A stretch of DNA of 64,000 nt from Gammaproteobacteria bacterium. GTDB lineage: Bacteria; Pseudomonadota; Gammaproteobacteria; Enterobacterales; Psychrobiaceae. Below are positions 26,724 through 38,204 of the stretch, piece after piece. The notes beneath the pieces were generated by a model. It searched no databases and had not been told where the DNA came from. It saw only the letters and a program-made list of their open reading frames with translations. The position numbers were made by a program, and so were the translations under genes. The stretch lies in assembly GCA_013214945.1 (NCBI GenBank), contig JABSRT010000009.1, positions 127,070 through 191,069 of the forward strand. The letters are read 5' to 3'. The stretch's first letter is position 1, and every line of letters begins with the position of its first letter.

Positions 26724-27666
26724 GCATAATTAGGCGAGATGCCGCTTTGTGGCAATTAATATCCCCCGTTTGTTGATGCAATAATTGGCAGGCATAGCAA
26801 AATTCAATTAAATGTTCATTATCACTGTCGCAACAAAATGCTCTAATCTCGAGCCAATCTATTAATTCGGCTGGCTCGGCCGCATTCATTTGAACGCCAC
26901 CGGTGCTTAAATAAACCAAGACCAACGCTTGCCAAAAATAGCGTAAAGCTAACTCGGGTTCATCGACATAAGGCAACAATTCCCTTAATGCATTAACCGC
27001 AACCACGCCCTGACAAAGCGTAAAATCACCGGTCATCCGGTAGGCAGACACCACGGCTTTGGCTAAAATATCAAAGCTGATTTGTTGTGGCTGAGATGCC
27101 ATCTCATGATAATCAGGTAATAACAATACACTCGCTATTCGGTCAACGGTATTGCCCGCAGGAAAACGATAATGAGTAATGATTTTTGTCGCTGCGCGCA
27201 GCAAGCCGAGTGGTTTTTTATCCTCGGTCGGTTTGATCCCTTCAACATCTAAATAATAGAGCTGCCAGCAGGTAAGCGCAATAGCCACTTCTTGATGCTC
27301 TTGACTCTTAACCGCACTGGCAAGGCGACTAAGACAATAAAAGGCCCCTGCCGCAATGCCTGGTATTAAGAGCGGTAACGCTTGTTTCAACGTATGCTCA
27401 AGCCCAAATTGCTTAAGCTGATTAAGATAGTCTTGCCTAATTTGCTCAAACTGCTGACCCACTGGATCGCTTAAGCTAAAAACATCGGCCCGATGGGCCA
27501 AACGTTCAACATAATTAACGTAGGATGATTGCAACTGATCAGGAGTCGCTTGCATCTGATCTAAAGCCACTAAAACCATAGGCAAATGATTAAATAGTCG
27601 ACGAGAGTAAGTTATTTGATAGTCTTTAATACTCGAAATAAGATGACGGCATTCCTCTGTAATCAT
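26713..27666 (-). CDS. Questin oxidase-like family protein (DUF4243)
   Basis: A 317-residue helical protein. The early block FNHLPMVLVALDQMQATPDQ followed by LQSSYVNYVERL, and GAFYCLSRLASAVKSQEHQE near residue 106, resemble the questin oxidase-like family, whose fungal members act in anthraquinone breakdown while bacterial members are uncharacterised. No signal peptide or cofactor motif is obvious. It stands alone, convergent with prkB. The family call is from memory of motif patterns and is only moderately sure; the reaction is unknown. Confidence 0.5.
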   Translation of the reverse strand: MITEECRHLISSIKDYQITYSRRLFNHLPMVLVALDQMQATPDQLQSSYVNYVERLAHRADVFSLSDPVGQQFEQIRQDYLNQLKQFGLEHTLKQALPLLIPGIAAGAFYCLSRLASAVKSQEHQEVAIALTCWQLYYLDVEGIKPTEDKKPLGLLRAATKIITHYRFPAGNTVDRIASVLLLPDYHEMASQPQQISFDILAKAVVSAYRMTGDFTLCQGVVAVNALRELLPYVDEPELALRYFWQALVLVYLSTGGVQMNAAEPAELIDWLEIRAFCCDSDNEHLIEFCYACQLLHQQTGDINCHKAASRLIMLNR

Positions 27667-27839
27667 AAATCTCCCTTACATCAGCTTAGCTTTTACAATT
27701 GAAATAACTGGCTTTCTTATTCAATTGTAGGTTACAAAGTTAACATTGGCATAAAAATAGCACTAAACGCTGAGCAAAATAACCGAAGCCTAGATAAAGG
27801 GATTAAATTTGGAAGATTTACTTAATAAAAACAACAACT

Positions 27840-27863
27840 AACTGGCTGAGCGCGCAGCCAGTT
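27840..27863 (-). terminator. Probable terminator of moeA-moeB
   Basis: Perfect 9-bp stem AACTGGCTG/CAGCCAGTT with a 6-base loop, just after the moeB stop on the minus strand. The T-rich stretch on that strand begins a few bases beyond the stem and is interrupted. Confidence 0.7.
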
Positions 27864-27868
27864 GTTCA

Positions 27869-28621
27869 TTAACTGCACACTTGGCATTGCGCCGATTTTT
27901 TTAATTTCATTTCGCAAAATGACATAGCTGCGATGTCAGCAAGCAAAATGCGACCGATTAAGGGACGGCCAATACCGCTGATGATTTTAATAACTTCTGC
28001 CGCTTGAATAGAACCAACAATACCAACCGCCGGTGATAATACCCCCGCTTCCATGCAAGAAAGTTGCTGCTCACCAAAAAACTGACTAAAACATTGATAA
28101 CATGGGCTATCGTCAGAATAATCAAAACAACTCACCATGCCTTCCATGCGAATCGCGGCCCCAGAAACAAGTGGACGCTTAAGCCGAAAACACAGTTCAT
28201 TTAACTGCGAGCGGGTCGCGAGGTTATCACAGCAATCAACAATAACGTCGTGCTCGGCGCACAGCTTCGCTAGCTGCTCCCCTTCCACTTTGTGGTCAAT
28301 TGCAATCACGTTTATCTCGGGATTAATCGCCTGTAACGCAGCTTGACCCGATTGCGCTTTGTTGTCGCCAATATTGGCCGTGGTATGGAGTATTTGGCGC
28401 TGCAGATTCGACAACTCGACCTGATCAAAATCAACCAGGGTTAATTGACCCACGCCTGCGGCTCCAAGATATTGAGCCGCAGCACAACCTAAGCCACCAA
28501 TGCCAATCACCAAAACCCGCGCCAGTTTGAGTTTTTCTTGGCCGTCGATATCACATGCCGGCAATAATATTTGCCGGCAATAACGCACCATTTCTTGATC
28601 AGATAATATCTCGTCAGTCAT
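27869..28621 (-). CDS. moeB: Molybdopterin-synthase adenylyltransferase MoeB
   Basis: E1-like enzyme that adenylates the C-terminal glycine of MoaD for sulfur loading in molybdopterin synthesis. The nucleotide-binding motif VLVIGIGGLGCAAAQYLGAA is near residue 36, with DFDQVELSNLQRQILH, and the catalytic Asp in DCCDNLATR. Two zinc-binding pairs are CYQC (about 173) and CQVC at the C-terminus. No rhodanese domain, so this is the short 250-residue form. It shares one base with moeA (TAATG). It supports cofactor supply to molybdoenzymes such as MsrP in this window. Confidence 0.93.
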   Translation of the reverse strand: MTDEILSDQEMVRYCRQILLPACDIDGQEKLKLARVLVIGIGGLGCAAAQYLGAAGVGQLTLVDFDQVELSNLQRQILHTTANIGDNKAQSGQAALQAINPEINVIAIDHKVEGEQLAKLCAEHDVIVDCCDNLATRSQLNELCFRLKRPLVSGAAIRMEGMVSCFDYSDDSPCYQCFSQFFGEQQLSCMEAGVLSPAVGIVGSIQAAEVIKIISGIGRPLIGRILLADIAAMSFCEMKLKKSAQCQVCS

Positions 28622-29877
28622 TAGCTATACACTGCGTCAAATAGCTCAACGGTGACCGTCTCACCCGCGCTAACATTGCCTCGCTCCTGTTCAAGCACAA
28701 TAAAGCAATTGGCCAAACATAGGCTGCTCATCATGCCTGATCCCTGCTGTCCGGTTGAACTAACTTCGAGTAATCCCTGCGCTGTAGTCGTCGCGAAACC
28801 GCGCTGAAAATCGAGTCGACCGGGGGCCTTCTTAATATTGTCGCGTACGGTGGCTGCGATCCGCAGTGGTGGTGCGATATCGGCGCCACTGAGTTTTTGT
28901 AACGCCGGTTTAGCCAGTTGATAAAATGTGACTAACGCAGAAACGGGATTGCCTGGCAAACCAAAGAAAATACTGTTAGCAAACTTGCCATAAGCAATAG
29001 GTTTTCCGGGTTTAATCGCCAGCTTCCAAAAATTAATTTCACCAAGCTGTTCGATAATTTCACGGGTAAAATCGGCCTCACCAACCGATACTCCACCGCT
29101 CGTAATCACCACATCGGCTAACTTATCGGCTTTAACAAATGCGGCACGAATAAGATCTTTATTGTCTTTAATCACGCCCATATCAATAATATCAACATCG
29201 AGGCGTTGCAACTGCGCCACTAACCCAAATCGGTTACTGTCATATATTTCGCCCGGTTTTAGCACCTGGCCTTGAGGCTGTAGCTCATCACCGGTCGAAA
29301 ATATTGCAACTTTTAAGCGCCTAATCACCGCGACATCAACTAAACCCAAAGTCGCTAACAACGCCATATGCCGCGCTGTTAACTTAGTACCTTGGGTTAA
29401 CACTACTTGATCGACCGAGATTTCTTCACCACAGTGACGAATATTATTGCCCGGCTTATAGCCCGAATCAATCGCCGCGCTAAAGCTTATTTGGTCACCT
29501 TCGGCACAAGCTTGTTCTTGCATGATCACCGTATCGAAAAAGGGTGGTATTTGCGCCCCAGTCATGATCCGAATGCATTGCCCTGCCGTTGCATTACCTT
29601 GATAAGGTGCTCCAGCAAAAGATTTGCCGACCATAGTGAGCGTATCGCTAGTCGTTAAATCACTTGCGTTGAGCGCGTATCCGTCCATCGCTGAATTATC
29701 GAAAGGAGGAATAGCCAAAGGAGAGGTTATGTCGTGGGCTAATACTCGACCCAACAAGGCTTCGAGCTTAACCGATTGGAAATCCGCTACCGGGGTAATA
29801 GACGCCAGCATTTGACTTAACGCTTGCGCTAATGGCATTAACGGTTCTTTGATTGAACCGCAGTCACAAGAACTCAT
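28621..29877 (-). CDS. moeA: Molybdopterin molybdenumtransferase MoeA
   Basis: Inserts molybdate into adenylated molybdopterin to make the molybdenum cofactor. Recognised by PPFDNSAMDGYALNASDL, GQCIRIMTGAQIPPFFDTVI, IFSTGDELQPQG, VVITSGGVSVGEADF and GLPGNPVSALVTF. I chose ATG at 29875-29877 (418 residues, GAG upstream); a TTG four codons earlier also lies in frame. The first residues SSCDCG resemble the short Cys-containing leader common in these proteins. It forms an operon with moeB, as in E. coli. Confidence 0.95.
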   Translation of the reverse strand: MSSCDCGSIKEPLMPLAQALSQMLASITPVADFQSVKLEALLGRVLAHDITSPLAIPPFDNSAMDGYALNASDLTTSDTLTMVGKSFAGAPYQGNATAGQCIRIMTGAQIPPFFDTVIMQEQACAEGDQISFSAAIDSGYKPGNNIRHCGEEISVDQVVLTQGTKLTARHMALLATLGLVDVAVIRRLKVAIFSTGDELQPQGQVLKPGEIYDSNRFGLVAQLQRLDVDIIDMGVIKDNKDLIRAAFVKADKLADVVITSGGVSVGEADFTREIIEQLGEINFWKLAIKPGKPIAYGKFANSIFFGLPGNPVSALVTFYQLAKPALQKLSGADIAPPLRIAATVRDNIKKAPGRLDFQRGFATTTAQGLLEVSSTGQQGSGMMSSLCLANCFIVLEQERGNVSAGETVTVELFDAVYS

Positions 29878-29967
29878 GATCGATCTCAAATAATACTAAA
29901 GGGGCTTAGTAAACCACATTATGCCAAGTTACAACATCGTCAATTGAGTCTTTAACTGTCTAAGATC

Positions 29968-29994
29968 AAAAAAGCCTCACAAGGTGAGGCTTTT
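29968..29994 (-). terminator. Intrinsic terminator of the ast operon
   Basis: An 11-bp perfect stem AAAAGCCTCAC/GTGAGGCTTTT (29970-29980 and 29984-29994) with a 3-base loop and a T-run on the minus strand, 31 bases after the astD stop codon. Confidence 0.9.
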
Positions 29995-30025
29995 CAACTA
30001 AACAAACGTTAACTCAGTGCCCTGC

Positions 30026-31510
<1,485 letters not shown>

Positions 31511-31514
31511 TTAA

Positions 31515-32531
31515 TTACAGTGACAAGATTCGGATAACGTCATCTTGTTTTACCTTTAAGGCATCCGCGTGTTGCTGAGTAATAGTCGCGCGACCTTGCT
31601 GATGGTCAACATCAATATGGACCTCAGTAGCGCGGAAGTTTTTCAAATCGGTATTACAAGCGATATGAGCAGCTCCTGATTCAACGTCACCAATAGTGAC
31701 CAGAACTCGAATACTGTCTTTTACCGCTTTTATTTGCGCTAATTCACACTCAACAGTTGGGCCAGCGTCAAAAATATCAACATAACCACGACATGAAAAA
31801 CCTTCACGTTGCAGCAATTTTAGTGCCGGACGGGTATTGTCATGCACTTGACCTATCACGGCCTGCGCTTCGGTGCTTAACAAGCTGGCGTAAATTGGCA
31901 GGCGCGGCATTAACTCAGGAATAAACACTTTATTGCCAATGCCTGACAAATAGTCGGCCGTTGGAAAGTCCATTCCAAAAAAATGTTTCTCTAACCACTG
32001 CCAAAACGGTGAGATACCTTGTTCATCTGAAACGCCACGCATTTCAGCGATCACAATTTTACCAAAGCGTTCAGTAAATTCAGCTAAAAACAAGAAACGG
32101 AACCGTGATAATACACGGCCGTTATTGCCGCCACGAGCGCTTTGCTTAAGAAACAAGGTACACAGTTCAGCTGAACCGGTGTGATCATTACATAGGGTTA
32201 AGGTTTCAATGGTATTGTGTACTTTAAGCTCTTGCGAGCTATGAACTACCTTGCCTAGATGGTAATGATAAAATGCATGCTCAAGCCCAACTGCTGACTC
32301 AACACCACTAGTACCAACAACTTCACCGGTAAGGGTATTTTCCATTACTAGTAAATAGCCTTCATTGCCAGGCTGGTCGGTCTCGGTTAAAAATGAATCT
32401 TCAGAATGAGCAATGCGCGAGCGAAGTAAGGTTTCATTAGTTGGTAATGACGTAAAACCAATGCCTGAGTCGTGCGCAATTTGCATTAATGCTGGATAAT
32501 CAGCTTCAGTAATTGGACGAATAATTAACAT
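31515..32531 (-). CDS. astA: Arginine N-succinyltransferase AstA
   Basis: First enzyme of arginine degradation by the AST pathway: arginine plus succinyl-CoA gives N2-succinylarginine. The 338-residue protein starts MLIIRPITEADYPALMQIAH and has the family blocks FTSLPTNE, FYHYHLGKVVHSSQEL, CTLFLKQSARGGNNGRVLSR, FAEF-like FLAEFTERFGK and SPFWQWLEKHFFGMDF. ATG at 32529-32531 has GGAG nine bases upstream. A strong hairpin separates it from astC. The hydrolase astB is not in this cluster. Confidence 0.94.
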   Translation of the reverse strand: MLIIRPITEADYPALMQIAHDSGIGFTSLPTNETLLRSRIAHSEDSFLTETDQPGNEGYLLVMENTLTGEVVGTSGVESAVGLEHAFYHYHLGKVVHSSQELKVHNTIETLTLCNDHTGSAELCTLFLKQSARGGNNGRVLSRFRFLFLAEFTERFGKIVIAEMRGVSDEQGISPFWQWLEKHFFGMDFPTADYLSGIGNKVFIPELMPRLPIYASLLSTEAQAVIGQVHDNTRPALKLLQREGFSCRGYVDIFDAGPTVECELAQIKAVKDSIRVLVTIGDVESGAAHIACNTDLKNFRATEVHIDVDHQQGRATITQQHADALKVKQDDVIRILSL

Positions 32532-32579
32532 AATCGTTGCTCCCACAACAGGCATCACATAGCCTAAAAAAATTAAAGA

Positions 32580-32632
32580 CGAATTAAGCGGTTATTTAAT
32601 CCATAACAATTGAATTAAACCCGCTTAATTCG
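32580..32632 (-). promoter_or_regulatory. Intra-operon hairpin between astC and astA
   Basis: Perfect 12-bp arms CGAATTAAGCGG (32580-32591) and CCGCTTAATTCG (32621-32632) enclose 29 bases. On the minus-strand transcript it follows the astC stop and is trailed by a T-rich stretch, so it may act as a partial terminator or an mRNA-stabilising element. Confidence 0.6.
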
Positions 32633-32657
32633 CCTTACTAATAGCAATAGCTAATAG

Positions 32658-33911
<1,254 letters not shown>

Positions 33912-34116
33912 TTAATTAACATTTATATACATACTGATAAATTAAAATTCACAGTGTTTTGACCCAAACTGGACCATGTTTTGTATCATTTTGACGACGG
34001 ATTATCCCAGAATAAGTGTGCGCTGTCTTGCCCACCACATAAAAGAGACTGCACTTACGATGATTTTTGAGCACTATTTTTTGTTTAACAAAACAGCGAT
34101 TGCATAATTACCCAGA

Positions 34117-34141
34117 ATTTATTCGTATGACACGAATAAAT
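34117..34141. promoter_or_regulatory. Candidate operator: perfect 10-bp dyad
   Basis: ATTTATTCGT at 34117-34126 and ACGAATAAAT at 34132-34141, separated by five bases. The symmetry and size fit a dimeric repressor site. It does not match the ArgR box, whose half-site order is reversed (GAAT...ATTC). It lies about 240 bases before the astC start. Confidence 0.4.
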
Positions 34142-34178
34142 AATCGATTTTTACGTTATAAATTCATTAGAAGAAAGT

Positions 34179-34209
34179 AAAAAAAAATCACCAAAAGGTG
34201 AATTTTTTT
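34179..34209 (-). terminator. Probable terminator of the HDOD gene
   Basis: An A-run, TCACC, four-base loop, GGTGA and T-run form a hairpin with one bulged base. It lies 35 bases after the minus-strand HDOD stop codon and has a long T-tract on that strand. Confidence 0.65.
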
Positions 34210-34243
34210 ACATTTGCGAAAGAGTTCAGCCGATTTAGCTCAA

Positions 34244-35476
34244 TCAATCTTCAATTTTTGGCACCGTTAAGAATTTAACTTTGTTAAGAACTCGAATTTT
34301 ATCCGCATCGAGCTGATGATATTTCAAGTATTGAGATGCTTGCTCTTTCGTCATTAATTGGGCTTTAAACATTTGCTTAAATAACGCATATGCCCGACCT
34401 TGCGCAATCACTCGTGATATTGGCGAGAGCTCATCAAAGGTCATCGCCGTAGCCAACTCATTTAAGCTATTACTTAACGAAAAATGCGACAGCTTATATT
34501 GCTGAGCTAACTTAAAACTAATGTTAGGTGCAAACAGCGGTAACAGTTTATCAAGCACTGGCGCCGCCGATTTTATCTCAGAGATTTGGTGACTAATTTC
34601 CGACGCGCCGCTTTCCTTGGCTAGCGTTCTAAAACTACGGCAAGCCTCATCAAAACAATCACTCACCACATGCATGGTATAAATTGCGCCCATCTCATGA
34701 AACATCGTCTGCATGTAAACTTCATCGGCGTTAAGTTCACCGTCAAGTTCAGCCAACACCCGAGCCGACTCGGCGGTTATCTGCAGATGTTGCCATAACT
34801 TACGCGAGGGTTGATTGAATTTACGACCCGAGTCTTTTAACGCTTCGTGCATAATTAAATAGGGTAACAATAATCGCAGTTGGTCAATGCCCAAAAAGCT
34901 CAGACTTAATTCGGCATCTTTTAGCCCCAATGGTTTGCCGGAGCTCTTTTGGCCAAAGTCAAAACGGTTAAGCAAGTTAACCATATTAAGTAATAAACCA
35001 GAATGCTTTAATAACAGCGGCTTAATCCGTGATATTGAAGCCGCCCGTGTATTAAGCACGTTCAGGGCATCCATCAAACTATCAGCTATCGCAAAGCGTT
35101 TAATATCCTCATTGGTCAAATGAATCAGTCTGGTTTCAGATTGCTCTTCAACCGCATGAAATAGTTGCGCTTGCAAAGCCAAAAACAGATCCTGACTCGC
35201 TTGGCGATCGGCCTGACGCTGCAACGCCGGCCCAAGTTCTATTTCAAGTAAAATCCGGTTGTCTGGCATTTCACTGTTCACTTCAGTTTCTTCCGGCGCT
35301 AACAGTGATTTACTCACTAAATAACGATAAAACGTGTGCTCTAAATCTTTGACCATCTTTGATTTAAGGCCAGTTTTTTGATTTATTTTTACTTGTTGAG
35401 GCTGTTTATGCTCTAGTTCAATTGTCTCAGGTTGATTAACCTGCTCTTTTGAGAACCATTTTTTTAGGCGACTCAC
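34244..35476 (-). CDS. HDOD domain-containing protein
   Basis: A 410-residue cytoplasmic protein. The first 110 residues are charged and poorly conserved (SRLKKWFSKEQ, KQPQQVKINQKTG). From about residue 125 the sequence follows the helical HDOD pattern, with LTNEDIKRFAIADSLMDALN, LLLNMVNLLNRFDFG, LSLSFLGIDQLRLLLPYLIM and FHEMGAIYTMHV. Full HD-type metal ligands are not preserved, as usual for HDOD proteins, which are thought to be signalling or regulatory scaffolds. It stands between astC and pabA. No specific partner can be named. Confidence 0.78.
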   Translation of the reverse strand: MSRLKKWFSKEQVNQPETIELEHKQPQQVKINQKTGLKSKMVKDLEHTFYRYLVSKSLLAPEETEVNSEMPDNRILLEIELGPALQRQADRQASQDLFLALQAQLFHAVEEQSETRLIHLTNEDIKRFAIADSLMDALNVLNTRAASISRIKPLLLKHSGLLLNMVNLLNRFDFGQKSSGKPLGLKDAELSLSFLGIDQLRLLLPYLIMHEALKDSGRKFNQPSRKLWQHLQITAESARVLAELDGELNADEVYMQTMFHEMGAIYTMHVVSDCFDEACRSFRTLAKESGASEISHQISEIKSAAPVLDKLLPLFAPNISFKLAQQYKLSHFSLSNSLNELATAMTFDELSPISRVIAQGRAYALFKQMFKAQLMTKEQASQYLKYHQLDADKIRVLNKVKFLTVPKIED

Positions 35477-35650
35477 AAAATACCCTCTTACGATATTGTA
35501 TTAAATTTTAAAGCTCGACAATGAAAAACACTGTCAAAAATAGTAACGGAAAACAGTAACGTTTAATACCGGCTTTACCTGCACTGCTGCCGTTGGATTT
35601 GTGTGGCTATAATATAACGGCATTATCACCAATTTCTTTAATATACACGC

Positions 35651-36271
35651 TTATTCATTATTGCTGCTAACAACAGCCAAACTTTTTACATAATCGAGGT
35701 GATTGCTTAAAAAATTAGCCAATAGATCTAATCCCTGCTCAGTCATGATCGATTCAGGATGAAATTGAACACTTTCAAGCGGCAACGTTTTGTGACGCAT
35801 GGCCATAATCTCAGCGCCAGTAATACCTTCTATCGTCGCGGTCACTTCAAAGCAATCGGGCAAGCTAAGCGGTTCAACAACTAATGAATGATAACGGGTT
35901 ACCCGTAATGGATTAGTTAATTGCTTGAACACCCCAGTATTATTATGAGTAATAAGTGAGGTTTTTCCGTGCATCACCTGAGGCGCTCGTACCACCTGTG
36001 CCCCAAAAACTTGGCCAATCGCTTGATGACCCAAGCACACGCCCAAAATAGGTAATTTACCCGCAAAATGTTTTATCGCTGCTAATGAAATACCAGCCTC
36101 ATTGGGGGTACATGGACCTGGGGAAATGACTAAATATTGCGGCTTGAGTTGCTCAATCTCGTCAAGGCTAATTTCGTCATTACGATACACTTCAACTTGT
36201 TGCTTTAGTTGCTGAAAATATTGAACCAAGTTGTAAGTAAATGAATCATAATTATCAATGATTAATAACAT
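35651..36271 (-). CDS. pabA: Aminodeoxychorismate/anthranilate synthase component II (glutamine amidotransferase)
   Basis: Glutaminase subunit that supplies ammonia for 4-amino-4-deoxychorismate (folate pathway) or anthranilate. The catalytic triad is visible: Cys in [10 protein letters not shown] (about residue 79), His and Glu in [14 protein letters not shown] (about 172). [18 protein letters not shown] and [15 protein letters not shown] are standard. The absence of trp genes and 206-residue length favour PabA; a dual role is possible. Its start abuts the stop codon of the upstream MFS gene, so they are co-transcribed. Confidence 0.92.
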   Translation of the reverse strand: MLLIIDNYDSFTYNLVQYFQQLKQQVEVYRNDEISLDEIEQLKPQYLVISPGPCTPNEAGISLAAIKHFAGKLPILGVCLGHQAIGQVFGAQVVRAPQVMHGKTSLITHNNTGVFKQLTNPLRVTRYHSLVVEPLSLPDCFEVTATIEGITGAEIMAMRHKTLPLESVQFHPESIMTEQGLDLLANFLSNHLDYVKSLAVVSSNNE

Positions 36272-37492
36272 TTATTGGCTTACCTCTACACTTCTGTTTT
36301 TCTCAACCCAAGATGAAATTATTGCCCCAGCAAGCGCAGCGCCCAAAAAAGTGGCGGTTAATGGCACCATCGTATGATCAAAAAATCGTGATAGTGCAAT
36401 GGCTAACCCGGCCGAAATCAAGGTCGATAAAGAACCAACAACCGCCGCTCCCATCCCCGCAAGGTGCCCCAAAGGCTCCATCGCGAGCGCATTTAAATTA
36501 CCAAACAAAATGCCAATGCAACTAAACACCAAGACCAAATACACCGTGGTCCACATCAATGGCGGCATACCTTGCTGCTGCACCACAATAATCAAAAACA
36601 CCGCAGAGCTAATAGCCAAGCCAGCAAGCGCTCGCCACACCATATATTGCATGCCTTTAATGACGACCATTTTGCCGTTAAACAACGAACTCAGGCCGAT
36701 AGCTAACGCTAACCCCGCAAAATACAGCGCAAACGAATCACCTAAATTATAAGCTTGTTGAAACAACGGCTGGGCCGAGCCCAAGTAAGTAAAAAATGCG
36801 CCCGAGATAATGCCAGCAGTTAGGGTGTAACCTATAGCTACCCGGTTCTGGCATACTTGTTTTAATGCAGCCCATAAATTTTGTAGCCGTAATGGCTGGC
36901 GATATTGTGGCTTAAGGGTTTCTGGTTGCCTTATTGCAAACCAAACTAATGCGACGATACCAATCGCCAACATGGCACCAAACACCATCGGCCAACCAGC
37001 CCACAATAAAATGAATTGCCCCAATAGTGGCGCTAACATCGGCACAATAATAAACACGACAAAGATGAATGACATGACTTGGGCCATTTCTCTGCCAGCG
37101 TATTTATCACGAATTATCGCGGTCGTTAACACCCGAGGCGCCGCTAATCCTAAGCCTTGAATAAAACGCCCGATCAACAATATCTCAAAAGTCGGTGCAT
37201 ATACGCACAGTAAACTGCCGGCAAAAAAGATCACATAGCCAAGATAAATAACCGGCTTGCGGCCAAAGCTATCAGACAAGGGGCCTAATAATAACTGGCC
37301 TATGCCCAACCCAACAAATAGGCTCGTGATCACTAATTGCAGTGTTTGACTGCTAATGACATCAAGATCATGAGCAATAAGCCCAAGGGCTGGTAAAATT
37401 GCATCAATCGACAGTGCGACTAAAGACATCATCAGTGCCATTAAGGCAACAAATTCATAAAAAGATAACGACTTAACTGGGCTAGTATTCAC
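36272..37492 (-). CDS. Bcr/CflA family MFS multidrug exporter
   Basis: Twelve-helix major facilitator, 406 residues. The first-loop motif GPLSDSFGRKPVIYLGY, the TM1 sequence LSIDAILPALGLIAHDL and GRFIQGLGLAAPRVLTTAIIRD place it in the Bcr/CflA group of proton-coupled drug or sulfonamide exporters. The start is GTG at 37490-37492 with AGGAG six bases upstream. pabA follows directly with no spacer; since Bcr-type pumps can export sulfonamides, pairing with a folate gene is suggestive, though this is inference. Confidence 0.9.
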   Translation of the reverse strand: MNTSPVKSLSFYEFVALMALMMSLVALSIDAILPALGLIAHDLDVISSQTLQLVITSLFVGLGIGQLLLGPLSDSFGRKPVIYLGYVIFFAGSLLCVYAPTFEILLIGRFIQGLGLAAPRVLTTAIIRDKYAGREMAQVMSFIFVVFIIVPMLAPLLGQFILLWAGWPMVFGAMLAIGIVALVWFAIRQPETLKPQYRQPLRLQNLWAALKQVCQNRVAIGYTLTAGIISGAFFTYLGSAQPLFQQAYNLGDSFALYFAGLALAIGLSSLFNGKMVVIKGMQYMVWRALAGLAISSAVFLIIVVQQQGMPPLMWTTVYLVLVFSCIGILFGNLNALAMEPLGHLAGMGAAVVGSLSTLISAGLAIALSRFFDHTMVPLTATFLGAALAGAIISSWVEKNRSVEVSQ

Positions 37493-37796
37493 TGATACTC
37501 CTAACGTAATAAACCCTGATAAAAAATTCGCGTGAATAATAGCAGGTAATAAGCTTAGGATCAGCAGTGATAACTCGATAATACCAAGCGAGATATCTTG
37601 CCGCTTGGTATTAGATATTTATTGGTTATATATTGGTTATTTATTAGCTTCTACCGTCAGACTATCAGTGCTACTCTAAACTATGACCCTAGTACCACCA
37701 TTACTGCCAACGTCAATTGATAGCGAAGTTTTATTCAAAAGCGTCTAAGTTGCTCTATGCTAAATACATCTCTAAACCACCACATTGGGACTTTTG
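37493..37796. other. Divergent intergenic region MFS/PilZ
   Basis: 304 bases carrying the two divergent promoters. The main structure is a 12-bp perfect hairpin, TAATACCAAGCG (37579-37590) and CGCTTGGTATTA (37602-37613), with an 11-base loop and no T-tract. Confidence 0.6.
37579..37613. repeat. Short palindromic (REP-like) hairpin
   Basis: Perfect 12-bp inverted repeat TAATACCAAGCG/CGCTTGGTATTA around an 11-base loop, in a divergent promoter region where a terminator is not expected. It could be an operator or a small palindromic repeat; its ataccaa end recalls the termini of the element at 5121. Confidence 0.55.
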
Positions 37797-38129
37797 ATGC
37801 ACTCAGAACGGCGCCACCACCCAAGATATTTGGTTGATTTTAAATTAAAATTAACCTCTGACCACCAAAACCACTCCATCACAGCGGTCAACCTTTCAGC
37901 CGCTGGCATTCAAGTAATCTGTGATGATGATTGCGCCGAGCAATTGAGTAAAGGCCAACAACACCCACTGACTTGTCAATTAACGATTGAATTACCGCAC
38001 AACAAATTATCGATCAACTGCCGAATTATCGTCAAAAGGCGACTGTCACAATGCCGTTATATTCTTGGCATCAAGTTTATTAATTTGAGCAATGATGATT
38101 GCGAACTGCTCATTAATAGCTTCCGTTAA
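37797..38129 (+). CDS. PilZ domain protein
   Basis: A 110-residue single-domain protein. The cyclic-di-GMP binding signature is present: RRHHPRY at residues 5-11 (RxxxR) and NLSAAGIQV near residue 38 (the N/DxSxxG turn). It should bind c-di-GMP in the cytoplasm and act on a partner. ATG at 37797 has GGGA upstream; a TTG four codons earlier is in frame. It is a single gene followed by an inverted-repeat element, so its target pathway is not shown by context. Confidence 0.85.
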   Translation: MHSERRHHPRYLVDFKLKLTSDHQNHSITAVNLSAAGIQVICDDDCAEQLSKGQQHPLTCQLTIELPHNKLSINCRIIVKRRLSQCRYILGIKFINLSNDDCELLINSFR

Positions 38130-38204
38130 TCACTGTTACAGACCTGCCACTAATGGCTTAGCGCCATAACCCGAGTGTGATCTATTTGAAAGCGCAGTAG
38201 CCTC

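Noticed and set aside
27809-27841. Tiny frame (TTG to TAA, ten codons) before a hairpin, resembling a leader peptide
   Set aside because: Nothing lies downstream on that strand that it could attenuate; the hairpin fits as the moeB terminator on the other strand.
34117-34141. ArgR box upstream of the ast operon
   Set aside because: Half-sites run ATTC...GAAT, the opposite order to the ArgR consensus; kept only as an unassigned dyad.
37579-37613. Intrinsic terminator
   Set aside because: No T-tract on either strand and both flanking genes start here rather than end.
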